From: CAYXGZ01 sp964464755
GTDB lineage: Bacteria > Planctomycetota > MHYJ01 > JACPRB01
Reading direction: 5' to 3'
NCBI GenBank assembly: GCA_964464755.1
Contig: CAYXGZ010000005.1
Location: 1 to 64,000, forward strand
DNA: 64,000 nt
The notes under the pieces are model-generated. The model saw nothing but the letters and a program-made list of their open reading frames with translations. It had not been told where the DNA came from and did no database searches. How positions within the stretch are numbered: position 1 is the first letter of the stretch; each line of letters opens with the position of its first letter. Below are positions 41,775 through 50,224 of this stretch, piece by piece. A program made the position numbers and the translations under genes.

Positions 41775-44327
41775 TCACTCCCAGGCGATGATTCCCGGAT
41801 CGAAGGGGTGGACCAGGTCGGGATGCCTCGGGAGGACGCGCACGGCCAGCCCGTGGCGGCCGCTCGACCGGCACGGCAGCATCGCCTGGAAGGCGGCCTT
41901 CCCGTGCGAGGGCTTGTCGACGAGGGTCATGGGAACCGCCGCCCCGTCGCGGATGTTCCCCGCGGAGTCGAGGGGGCCCGCGTAGACCTCGACCGTCACG
42001 TCGTCCGGACCCAGCGGCCCGAGGTGCACGTCGGCCTGGACGCGGAACTCCTGCCCCACCTTGAGATCGCCGTTCGCCGACGACGAGGTGCCGAGGACCC
42101 GGACCTGGGGCCAGGCGAGGCGGACGCGGGAGCGCCAGGCGGCGAGGTTGCGGGCGGCCGCGGAGCCGTCGCGCTCGAAGGTCCGGAACTTGCGCAGGCC
42201 GGGGACGTAGTAGTCCTCCGCGTACTCCATGACCATGCGGTGCGAGGAGAAGCGCGGCGCGAGGTGCTTGATCGAGGACTTCATCCGGGCGATCCAGCCG
42301 CGGGGCAGGTCGATGCGGTCGCGCGAGTAGAAGAGCGGGATGACCTCCTGCTCGAGGAGGTCGTAGAGGGCGCGGCTCTCGACCATGTCCTGGTAGGCCG
42401 GGTCGGCGTAGGTCTCGCCGTGTCCGATGGCCCAGCCCGCGTCGGGCAGGTGGCCCTCGTCCCACCAGCCGTCGAGGACGCTGAGGTTGAGGACGCCGTT
42501 CATCGCGGCCTTCATGCCGCTGGTGCCGGAGGCCTCGAGGGGGCGGCGCGGGTTGTTGAGCCAGACGTCGCAGCCCTGCGTGAGGTAGCGGCCGCCCTCG
42601 ATGTCGTAGTCCTCGACGAACACGATGTGGTTGCGGAAGCGCGGGTCCCGGGCGTACCGGGAGATCATCTGGATGAACTCCTTCCCCGGCTGGTCCTGCG
42701 GGTGGGCCTTGCCGGAGAAGAGGAACTGCACGGGGCGCAGCGGGTCGCTCATCAGGCGCGCGAGGCGGTCGGGGTCGCTGAAGAGGAGGACCGCGCGCTT
42801 GTAGGTCGCGAAGCGGCGGGCGAACCCGATCGTCAGGGCCTGGGTGTTGAGCAGCTCGTCGGCGCGGCCGAGCTCCTGGGCCGTGGCGCCGCGGTGGGCG
42901 CCGGAGGTGCGGAGCTGCTTGCGGGCGTAGAAGACGAGGCGCTCGCGGCGGACCTGGTGGGCGCGCCAGAGCTCGGCGTCCGGGATCTGGTCGACGCGGG
43001 TCCACACCATGGGGCTCCAGGGCTCCTCGGAGTAGCGCGGCCCGAGGTAGGTCTGGTAGAGGGCGTCGAGATCGTGGCTGATCCACGACGCGCCGTGGAC
43101 GCCGTTGGTGACGTGCCAGATGGGGATCTCGGCCTCGGGCAGGCCGGGCCAGAGGTGGCTCCACATCCCGCGGGAGACCTCGCCGTGCAGGCGGCTGACG
43201 CCGTTGGCGCGCGCCGAGTGGCGCAGCGAGAGGGTCGTCATGCAGAACGACGGGGTGCCGTTGCCGCCCGGCGTGCGGCCGAGGTCGAGCAGCTGGTCGG
43301 GCGACAGGCCGAGCTGGCCCGCCATCCCGGAGAGGTAGCGGCGGACGAGCTCGGGATCGAAGCGCTCGTTGCCCGCGGGGACCGGCGTGTGGGTCGTGAA
43401 GACGTGGGAGCCGCAGACGGCCTCGCGGGCCTCCTCGAAGCCCAGGCCCCGCTCCTCCATCGCCTGCCGGATGCGCTCGAGGATAAGGAAGGCGGAGTGG
43501 CCCTCGTTGATGTGGCAGACGGCGGGCTTGAGGCCGATGGCCTTGAGGGCCCGGATGCCGCCGATGCCGAGGACGATCTCCTGGCGGATGCGGTTCTCGC
43601 GGTCGCCGCCGTAGAGCTGGGCCGTGACGTGCCGGAACTCGGGCGGGTTCGACTCGCAGCTGGTGTCGAGGAGGTAGAGCCGGACGCGGCCGACGAGGAG
43701 CCGCCAGATGCGGATTCGGCAGGGACGGCCGGCGAAATCGACCTCGACCTCGACGGGTCGGCCCTGGGCGTCGGTCTCGAGCGTGACCGGCGAGGTGGTC
43801 CACTCGATCTCGGGATACTCCTCCTGCTGCCAGCCGTCGGCGCTGAGGTACTGGCGGCAGAAGTGGCGCTGGTAAAGGAGGCCGACGGCGACGAGCGGAA
43901 GCCCGAGGTCGCTGGCGGTCTTGAGGTGGTCGCCGCTGAGGATGCCGAGGCCGCCGGAGTAGATGGGCAGGGAGATGTCGAGTCCGTACTCGCAGGAGAA
44001 GTAGGCGACGAGATCGCCGGCGTGCTCGGGGTACGAGCGGTCGAACCAGCCCTTGCGGGAGAGGTGGTGCTTGCGGGCCTCGGCCATGCGCTCGAGGCTG
44101 GCGACGAAGCTGTCGTCGCGGGCGAACTCCTCGAGGCGGGCCTGCGGGAGCAGGCCGAGGAGGCGGAGCGGGTTCTTGCCCGAGGCCTCCCAGAGATCCG
44201 GGTCGAGGCGGACGAAGAGTCGGGTGCCCTCCCAGTTCCAGGTGGTCCACACGTCCATGGCGAGATCGCGGAGGAGCGCGAGTCGCCGGGGGAGGTTGGG
44301 GACGACCGTGAAGGGATGGATCTTCAT
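41775..44327 (-). CDS. glgP: Alpha-glucan phosphorylase
   Basis: 850 aa, GT35 family, of the type in which the N-terminus (PFTVVPNLPRRLALLRDLAMDVWTTWN) resembles archaeal/thermophilic alpha-glucan phosphorylases rather than E. coli MalP. Releases glucose 1-phosphate from glycogen or maltodextrin. Motifs: YFSCEYGLDISLPIYSGGLG, HINEGHSAF, HVTNGVH, and the pyridoxal-phosphate lysine region EASGTSGMKAAMNGV. Cytoplasmic. TAGACT lies 12 nt before the ATG. The only carbohydrate-storage gene in the window. Confidence 0.95.
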   Translation of the reverse strand: MKIHPFTVVPNLPRRLALLRDLAMDVWTTWNWEGTRLFVRLDPDLWEASGKNPLRLLGLLPQARLEEFARDDSFVASLERMAEARKHHLSRKGWFDRSYPEHAGDLVAYFSCEYGLDISLPIYSGGLGILSGDHLKTASDLGLPLVAVGLLYQRHFCRQYLSADGWQQEEYPEIEWTTSPVTLETDAQGRPVEVEVDFAGRPCRIRIWRLLVGRVRLYLLDTSCESNPPEFRHVTAQLYGGDRENRIRQEIVLGIGGIRALKAIGLKPAVCHINEGHSAFLILERIRQAMEERGLGFEEAREAVCGSHVFTTHTPVPAGNERFDPELVRRYLSGMAGQLGLSPDQLLDLGRTPGGNGTPSFCMTTLSLRHSARANGVSRLHGEVSRGMWSHLWPGLPEAEIPIWHVTNGVHGASWISHDLDALYQTYLGPRYSEEPWSPMVWTRVDQIPDAELWRAHQVRRERLVFYARKQLRTSGAHRGATAQELGRADELLNTQALTIGFARRFATYKRAVLLFSDPDRLARLMSDPLRPVQFLFSGKAHPQDQPGKEFIQMISRYARDPRFRNHIVFVEDYDIEGGRYLTQGCDVWLNNPRRPLEASGTSGMKAAMNGVLNLSVLDGWWDEGHLPDAGWAIGHGETYADPAYQDMVESRALYDLLEQEVIPLFYSRDRIDLPRGWIARMKSSIKHLAPRFSSHRMVMEYAEDYYVPGLRKFRTFERDGSAAARNLAAWRSRVRLAWPQVRVLGTSSSANGDLKVGQEFRVQADVHLGPLGPDDVTVEVYAGPLDSAGNIRDGAAVPMTLVDKPSHGKAAFQAMLPCRSSGRHGLAVRVLPRHPDLVHPFDPGIIAWE

Positions 44328-44339
44328 GGAGGTGCGAGG

Positions 44340-44345
44340 AGTCTA
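44340..44345 (-). promoter_or_regulatory. -10-like TAGACT for glucan phosphorylase
   Basis: TAGACT on the minus strand 12 nt before the ATG at 44327, at the long end of the leaderless-type spacing seen in this window. Confidence 0.3.
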
Positions 44346-44376
44346 GCGAGGCGGAGGGGTGGGCGTCAAACGGGAC

Positions 44377-44392
44377 CTCCCGGGCCCGGGAG
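44377..44392. repeat. 16-bp perfect palindrome upstream of glgP
   Basis: CTCCCGGGCCCGGGAG, 32 bp upstream of the TAGACT box; a possible operator for a dimeric regulator. Confidence 0.35.
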
Positions 44393-44536
44393 TTACCGGG
44401 AGGGAATGATGTAACTGGATGGGAACAAGTTCGCGGCCAGAATCTTTAGCAAATTCGATCAACCCATTAAGTATTCGCAACTCATTGCTGGACAAGCAAT
44501 TTCAAACGCCTAGTCTGCAGACCTTTACGATTACAT

Positions 44537-44566
44537 TGGCCATGCATGATCCCCATACGTAGAATC
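44537..44566 (+). promoter_or_regulatory. Promoter-like element for the GspK/LamG gene
   Basis: TTGGCC, 18-nt spacer, TAGAAT. Predicted leader of about 140 nt. Confidence 0.45.
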
Positions 44567-44714
44567 GTGCTGAATTCATGCGCAAATTCCAGATGGTGGA
44601 AGGATTTTTGCGTACTTGATGGGCGTCTCGGGGAATTTTCATTCCCAGGGACGTGGTGGAAGATCGGGGACGGGTCAGGTCCCCGCTTCCGGGCTCATAA
44701 CCGGGGGGTCGATC

Positions 44715-47700
44715 ATGCCGAAGTCGAGGCGCCGTAAGGGTGCGGTCCTGATCGTGGTCCTGGCCGTGTTGGCCGTGCTGTCCCTGCTGGGCACGACCTT
44801 CGCGATCATGAACCAGATCGAGCGCACCGTGTCCAAGAACCACTTGGACGAGATCCGCGCGAAGATCGTCGCGAAGTCGGGCGTCGCGTACGGCGTCTCC
44901 GCCCTGCAGGTGGATCCGCTCTCCCCCACCCTGCGCTACTGGGGCAACGACCTCAACCGCAACGGGCTCAAGGATCCCAACGAGACCCTCGACGGCGCCG
45001 CGGGCGTCCACGAGGTCGCGCTCGACTGGGCCAGGTACCCGTCGCTGGCGATCATGAGCGACGGCAACCCGCTCGACACGAACAACGACGTCAAGATGGT
45101 GACCGTCCGGGCTCCGGACGGGTCCATCAAGCCGGTCGGCTACTCGGGCGCCCACGAGGGCACGACGTACGCCGGCGGCCTGGACATGTACCAGCTGAAG
45201 GTCTCCGACCTGTCGGGCCGGATCTACCTGAACGACGGCTCGGCGATGTACCAGGGCAACCAGTCCAGCGTGAGCCAGAATCTCCGCCGGATCCTGAACG
45301 TCCTGGGCAAGATGAAGAAGATCGGGATCCCGCAGCTGGGCGACAAGGTCCTCCAGAACCGCCCGACGCGCGGCTACAACACGATCGAGGATCTCGGCCG
45401 GTTCCTGACCCCCGCCGAGATCCGCCGCGTCGAGCCCTTCGTCACCTGCCACGCCTGGGTCGACAAGAACGTGGCCAACCCCGTCCCCCTGAGCATCGAC
45501 GTCGTGTCCGAGTACCCGGTGAAGTACTACCGCGGAGACCAGAACGTCTACCGCCGGGGCCGCGGCAAGAACAACTCGGGCTCGCAGGTCCGCGGGAACC
45601 TCCGCTGGTTCACCGAGGGCAACACCGACAAGAACCACAACGCCGTGTACGCGATGGACGAGCTGAACCCCTCGTACATCGAGATCGTGCACCGCGCCCC
45701 GGTCAACGTGAACGCCGCCTCCAAGGAGGTGCTCATCGCGCTGATCGCCGACGTCCAGGGCTTCTTCATCTCTGAGCGCCGCTCCTTCGCGCCGTACAAC
45801 CCGTCGCCCGCGTCGGTGCCCCAGGGCCCCGTCACGATCCCCCAGAAGTACTACTCCTGGTGGACGGTCAAGCAGACCTACGACGAGAACGGCGAGGACT
45901 GCGACCAGCTCGGCTTCCTCTACAAGACCCTGCCCCTGAAGGCCCCCGAGTCCGGCAGCGACGAGATGGGCACCCAGGCCTCCGGCCAGGGCGCCTCGGC
46001 CGCCACCGTGGCCGAGCACATCCTCGCCTGCCGCGACCGCCGCGACTTCGGCGGCGTCGGCTACTCGCAGGCCTGGTTCGCCGGCACGTTCAAGACCTGG
46101 CCCCAGTTCAACGCGTTCGTCGACTCGCTCGTCGAGAACAACGTCCTCGTGGACACCCGCGAGGTGTTCATGGACTACGTCCCGGGCAGCGACTGGTCGA
46201 AGCTGAACGCGGTGCCCTCGAAGGCGGCCCGGAAGTTCGCCGCCTACGCGATCGGCGACGCCCTGAAGGCCAACTTCAACCCCAACCTGCACCTCAACGA
46301 GCTGAACCCCGACCACAACCTGCACCTGCGGGTGGACAAGACCGACCTGGTCGTGAACTCCACGGAGTTCACCTTCCAGCCCACGGGCGTCTTCCAGGTC
46401 GAGTCGATCGGCCGCGTGCTGCGCCCCGAGCAGCGCACGGGCTCCGGCGACGGCTCCGCGATGGCCATCGTCGCCGAGAAGAAGATCGTCGCCGAGGTGA
46501 AGGTCTTCGACGTCTACCGCGAGACCTCGCAGCGCCACTTCTACGCCGGCACGATGAAGCAGAAGGACTCCATCCTCCCCACGAACAGCGGCTACGCGCT
46601 GGAGACGGGCCCCGAGGTGGAGAACTTCATCGGCGTCGACAAGGACAACTTCGGCGGCTACTTCGCGACCGTCACCACCGAGGTGGACGGCTACCGCGGG
46701 TACAAGCCCAACTCGGGCCCGGTCGCGACCGGCTGGGGCTACGAGTACGAGGGCTACATCGGCCTGAGCACGATCGGCGGCGACGGCCAGGTGCGCCTGA
46801 AGAACAAGCGCGCGCACACGGTTCCCGGCGTGATCACCTGGCCCGACGTGGACCAGTACTCCAAGGACCGCGAGACCCTCCAGGTCCCCTTCCAGCACGA
46901 CTTCGACGCCCGGTACAGCAACGTCGGCGACTACAAGGAGCTCGCGGCCATCGACGGCCCGGACAGCGAGCGCATCATGAACTACCCGGACCAGGACGGG
47001 GACGGCTACGGGCCCTACGGGCCGGCCACCGGCGCGGAGCTGAAGAACCGCCTCTCGCGCTCCTTCCGCCTCCCGCTGAACACGGCCGCCTTGGCCCCCG
47101 GCCAGACGACCGCGGCGGCCCCCCAGCTGCCCGCCCTGCCCAAGTACGCGCCCTCCGACCTGCGTCCCGACGGCTTCTACTCGGAGCGCAACACCGGCGC
47201 GGCCTACCGCCTGCGCCAGACGGAAGGGACCACGGAGAATCCGGACCAGAACACCGGCAACTTCGCGATCCACGGCGGCGTGGTGGCGATGTGGATCAAG
47301 CCCAACTTCTACCCCGAGCACACGGGGAAGATGCGCGGCCTGGTCTCGATGTCCCGCTGGCATGACAAGGGCTACTACCGCAACCCCGCGCCGTTCAACC
47401 TTACCTTCGTCCCGGGCCACGCGACCGCGGCCTACGTCGACAACAACGTGGACGAGCTCGCCCAGTGGCAGGGCACGAACGGCGGCGGCCAGCCCCAGGT
47501 CGGCGGCCAGCCGAACATCGGCGGCCCGATCGCCCGGAAGTGCGAGTACCTCGACCCCTTCGGCAACATGTACGACGGCAACCTGACCGACGGCAGCTTC
47601 ACGAAGCACACCGAGGTCCGCCAGGGCGCCATCGGCCTCTCGCAGCTGCGGCCCGCCTCGCTGATGGGCTTCCGCGCGGCGACCCCGCAGGACGCCGGCT

Positions 47701-47912
47701 CCACGTCGAACAACGGCTACTCCTCGGACAACATCGACATCGAGAACTACGGCTGCACGTCGACGCTGAACCACAACCTCAGCTCCTTCGGCCTCGACTC
47801 CGGCAGCACGCCGAACAAGAACGCGAATCCCGCCCAGCTGCGCCCGAACTACCTCGAGGCGCACCGTTGGACCCACGTCATGATGTCCTGGCAGATGATC
47901 CCGCCGTGGTGA
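44715..47912 (+). CDS. GspK-like pseudopilin with LamG-like domain, N-terminal part up to an in-frame UGA
   Basis: 1065 aa to the UGA. Start at ATG 44715, which places a short basic prepilin-type leader (KSRRRKGA) directly before the hydrophobic helix (VLIVVLAVLAVLSLLGTTFA). GspK features: LKVSDLSGRIYLNDG, a helix-hairpin-like GYNTIEDLGRFLTPAEIRRVEPF and VNVNAASKEVLIALIADV. By family it is a minor pseudopilin at the tip of a type II secretion or pilus-like assembly. After a central region of 500 residues comes a concanavalin/LamG-like fold (GGVVAMWIKPNFYPEH, HRWTHVMMSWQ). The UGA at 47910-47912 falls inside that domain and the same frame continues for 364 codons. Confidence 0.82.
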   Translation: MPKSRRRKGAVLIVVLAVLAVLSLLGTTFAIMNQIERTVSKNHLDEIRAKIVAKSGVAYGVSALQVDPLSPTLRYWGNDLNRNGLKDPNETLDGAAGVHEVALDWARYPSLAIMSDGNPLDTNNDVKMVTVRAPDGSIKPVGYSGAHEGTTYAGGLDMYQLKVSDLSGRIYLNDGSAMYQGNQSSVSQNLRRILNVLGKMKKIGIPQLGDKVLQNRPTRGYNTIEDLGRFLTPAEIRRVEPFVTCHAWVDKNVANPVPLSIDVVSEYPVKYYRGDQNVYRRGRGKNNSGSQVRGNLRWFTEGNTDKNHNAVYAMDELNPSYIEIVHRAPVNVNAASKEVLIALIADVQGFFISERRSFAPYNPSPASVPQGPVTIPQKYYSWWTVKQTYDENGEDCDQLGFLYKTLPLKAPESGSDEMGTQASGQGASAATVAEHILACRDRRDFGGVGYSQAWFAGTFKTWPQFNAFVDSLVENNVLVDTREVFMDYVPGSDWSKLNAVPSKAARKFAAYAIGDALKANFNPNLHLNELNPDHNLHLRVDKTDLVVNSTEFTFQPTGVFQVESIGRVLRPEQRTGSGDGSAMAIVAEKKIVAEVKVFDVYRETSQRHFYAGTMKQKDSILPTNSGYALETGPEVENFIGVDKDNFGGYFATVTTEVDGYRGYKPNSGPVATGWGYEYEGYIGLSTIGGDGQVRLKNKRAHTVPGVITWPDVDQYSKDRETLQVPFQHDFDARYSNVGDYKELAAIDGPDSERIMNYPDQDGDGYGPYGPATGAELKNRLSRSFRLPLNTAALAPGQTTAAAPQLPALPKYAPSDLRPDGFYSERNTGAAYRLRQTEGTTENPDQNTGNFAIHGGVVAMWIKPNFYPEHTGKMRGLVSMSRWHDKGYYRNPAPFNLTFVPGHATAAYVDNNVDELAQWQGTNGGGQPQVGGQPNIGGPIARKCEYLDPFGNMYDGNLTDGSFTKHTEVRQGAIGLSQLRPASLMGFRAATPQDAGSTSNNGYSSDNIDIENYGCTSTLNHNLSSFGLDSGSTPNKNANPAQLRPNYLEAHRWTHVMMSWQMIPPW

Positions 47913-49004
47913 GGCAAGGCCCCCAGCTACGATCACCGGTTGGTGATCTGGGTCAACGGCAAGGCCGGCGAGTACCAGCCCGGTTCGAACGACCTCGCGC
48001 TCTACAACCAGCGCTTCTACGGCTCCAAGAACACCGGCTGCACGGGCCCGACGTATCCCCCGCTCCCCCGCTGGGACCAGAACCCCGGCGGCCTCCCCAA
48101 CGCGATCCGCATCGGCGAGGTTTCCGACATGGGCCTCGGCGGCGGCTTCCCCCGCAACTACTCGCCCGACATGACGATCGACGAGCTCTTCATGTGGCGC
48201 ATCATGGAGGTCTGGGGCGAGACCTCGAACAACATCGTCAACGAGGTCAGCGACCTGCGCCGCGGCGCCTCGCTGGTCTGGGCCGCCGGCCGGTACTACA
48301 AGCCGACCGACGACGCCGCCTTCACCTCCGCCCCGATCTACCTGCAGCCCCGTGACCGCGCCTTCACGCCCGCCGGAGCCTCCGGCGGCACGATGACGGG
48401 CTCGGACGGCGGCTCCGCCCCGATCGCTTCCTCCGGCAAGACCCAGGCGACCGCCAAGGCCCGCTCCCGCCTCATGGGCCTGAGCTGGACCTGGTACGCC
48501 GAGGACTACAGCCGGACCGACGGCAGCCCCGTGATCATCGACCACGGCGGCCCCTTCGGCACGCAGGACGCCCCCGGCGGCGGCTACTCGGTCCAGGGCT
48601 ACTACGGCCAGCTGGAGTGCCAGCCCGTCCAGAACCCGAACCTGAAGTACGACAAGGACCTCGAGCGCGTCGTCGGCAAGGTCCTCAAGCAGGACGGCTC
48701 GATGGTCAACATCCTGCTCCAGGTCGTGGACGGCCAGGGCAACGTCAAGCGCGAGCTCGCCGGCCCCAACGGCCAGGGCTTCGTGGACGCCGGCTTCAGC
48801 CAGACCATCGACCCGGTCACCGGCCAGGCCTCCATCTCGATCGACGAGGGCGACGCCCTCCGCTACGTCGTCCGCTTCAAGATCCAGGGCATGTCGCAGG
48901 ACACCGTCCTGCTCTCCAGCCCCGTCTTCGACGACATCACGTTCTACTACGCCGACAGCGAGGCCGAGTACCTGTCGTGGCGCCTGGTGAACACCACGAC
49001 CTAG
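47913..49004 (+). pseudogene. Continuation of the GspK/LamG gene after the in-frame UGA
   Basis: 364 codons including the stop, in the same frame as the preceding part with no gap. It completes the LamG-like domain (HRLVIWVNGKAGEY, MTIDELFMWRIMEVW) and ends in a beta-rich region with DALRYVVRFKIQGMSQ. It has no credible ribosome site or start codon of its own (the first possible is a TTG at 47940). So it is either read through the UGA, a disrupted remnant, or the UGA is a sequence error. Codon use is the same high-GC pattern on both sides, arguing that the damage, if real, is recent. Confidence 0.7.
47931..47948 (+). other. Perfect hairpin 18 nt after the in-frame UGA
   Basis: GATCACC/GGTGATC, 7-bp stem with GGTT loop. 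Noted because a stem-loop close after UGA is what selenocysteine insertion or stop-codon readthrough needs; see findings. Confidence 0.4.
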
Positions 49005-49005
49005 C

Positions 49006-50172
49006 ATGAACCGCACACTCGCCGTTTCAATCTTGGCCGTCGCGGGAGTCCTGGGCGCCGAAGCCCAGGACTCCGCGCCCAAGGCCAAGCCGAAGGTCTA
49101 CTGCGACCTGCCGAAGGTGGTCGAGGGGACCGGGAAGTTCGCCTGCCACTTCAAGTCGAACTTCCCCCCGGGGAGCACGCTGAAGAGCACCGTCTCCCGC
49201 CTCTACACCTCGATCAACTGGAGCCCCTTCCTGGTCACCCCGCAGGGGGCGACCATGCCCGTCGAGGTCGTCAACCTCACCCTGAACGTGCGCAAGGCCC
49301 GCGTGGCCACGCCGACGGTCAAGGTTGGCCGCGACGGCGCCTTCGTCCTCGAGTTCGAGCCCAACGTCCGCGGCGTCTTCGTCGTGGAGGTCCACTACTC
49401 GCCGTACCTCCAGCAGCGCGAGACCAAGCGCCTGGACGCCGACGCCAACTTCCAGAATTTCGTCATCGCCTCGGAGGCCGGCCTCGCCCAGAAGGCCGTC
49501 TACGAGTCGGCCGTCGAGTGCTACGACTTCACCCGCACCTTCTTCACGACCCTCCGCGACGCCATCAGCAGCTCGCGCGACACGAACGACTTCGAGAAGA
49601 TCATCCTGCCGCTCATGGAGGACGCCGGGACCCGCACGCGCACGTCCTTCCACCCGGGCTGCTACTCCCTGATGCAGAACCTGAACGCCTACGTCGGGTC
49701 CATGCCCGCCGACCCCAAGAAGGACGGGCCCGACGACCCCCGCGTCTTCTCGCCGAACAAGATCGACATCAAGACGCGGAACCTCCCCTTCGCCATCATC
49801 CGGGAATCGCTCATGATGGCCGTCATCATGGCGCAGGAGGGCCTCAAGGAGGCCGTCCGCCTCGCCACCCAGAACGAGGACTCCGACGCCGGCGACCGGG
49901 TGCGCCTGCTCAAGGACCTGCTGGCCGACCTGGACAATTCGCTCGCGGGGCTCGGCAAGATCGACAAGAACGGCAGCCTGCCCCCGCTCATGTCCAAGAC
50001 CGGCGTGAAGAAGCTCCTCACGGAGACCTCCGAGGTCTCCAACCGCATCCTCGACACCCGCGTCGTGGACGATAAGGTCCTCGAGGACCTCCAGAAGCGC
50101 CTCGCGGACGCGTCCTACGTGATCTGCGACGCGATGCTGAGCCTGGGGATCGAGAAGCCCGCGAAGAAGTAG
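49006..50172 (+). CDS. Exported protein, function unknown
   Basis: 388 aa, starting 1 nt after the stop of the GspK/LamG gene, hence cotranscribed. Signal peptide MNRTLAVSILAVAGVLGAEA, mature QDSAPK. The first 130 mature residues look beta-rich and Ig-like (FACHFKSNFPPGST, FVLEFEPNVRGVFVVEVHY); the rest is helical with two cysteines. No family recognised. Its position suggests a partner or cargo of the pseudopilin. Confidence 0.8.
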   Translation: MNRTLAVSILAVAGVLGAEAQDSAPKAKPKVYCDLPKVVEGTGKFACHFKSNFPPGSTLKSTVSRLYTSINWSPFLVTPQGATMPVEVVNLTLNVRKARVATPTVKVGRDGAFVLEFEPNVRGVFVVEVHYSPYLQQRETKRLDADANFQNFVIASEAGLAQKAVYESAVECYDFTRTFFTTLRDAISSSRDTNDFEKIILPLMEDAGTRTRTSFHPGCYSLMQNLNAYVGSMPADPKKDGPDDPRVFSPNKIDIKTRNLPFAIIRESLMMAVIMAQEGLKEAVRLATQNEDSDAGDRVRLLKDLLADLDNSLAGLGKIDKNGSLPPLMSKTGVKKLLTETSEVSNRILDTRVVDDKVLEDLQKRLADASYVICDAMLSLGIEKPAKK

Positions 50173-50190
50173 CTTTCCGACCGCGATTCG

Positions 50191-50223
50191 AAAACGGCGT
50201 CCCGCGAGGGGCGCCGTTTTTCG
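50191..50223. terminator. Bidirectional intrinsic terminator
   Basis: 10-bp stem ACGGCGTCCC/GGGGCGCCGT (one T-G pair) closed by a GCGA tetraloop, with A-run before and T-run after. It separates the convergent exported-protein gene and the zinc-finger gene. Confidence 0.9.
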
Positions 50224-50224
50224 T

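Larger units (their letters stand above)
44328..44714. other. 387-bp non-coding, AT-rich intergenic region with a promoter and leader hairpins
   Basis: Between divergent glgP and the GspK-like gene. The centre (about 44400-44640) is close to half A+T, against about 30% around it. I see no gene. It holds a 6-bp hairpin at 44484-44500 (ATTGCT/AGCAAT), a promoter-like TTGGCC - 18 nt - TAGAAT (44537-44566) pointing at the GspK-like gene, and in the resulting 140-nt leader a GGGGAC/GTCCCC hairpin at 44666-44684. No known riboswitch class was recognised. Confidence 0.6.

Noticed and set aside
47910..47912. Genome-wide reassignment of UGA to an amino acid
   Set aside because: UGA ends many intact genes here, including all eight ATGA/GTGA overlaps, so it is a normal stop codon.
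44502..49088. A 1528-codon open frame on the minus strand opposite the GspK/LamG gene
   Set aside because: It is a by-product of high G+C at third positions. Its translation is low-complexity Arg/Val/Gly/Asp with no motif, while the plus strand gives a recognisable GspK and signal helix.
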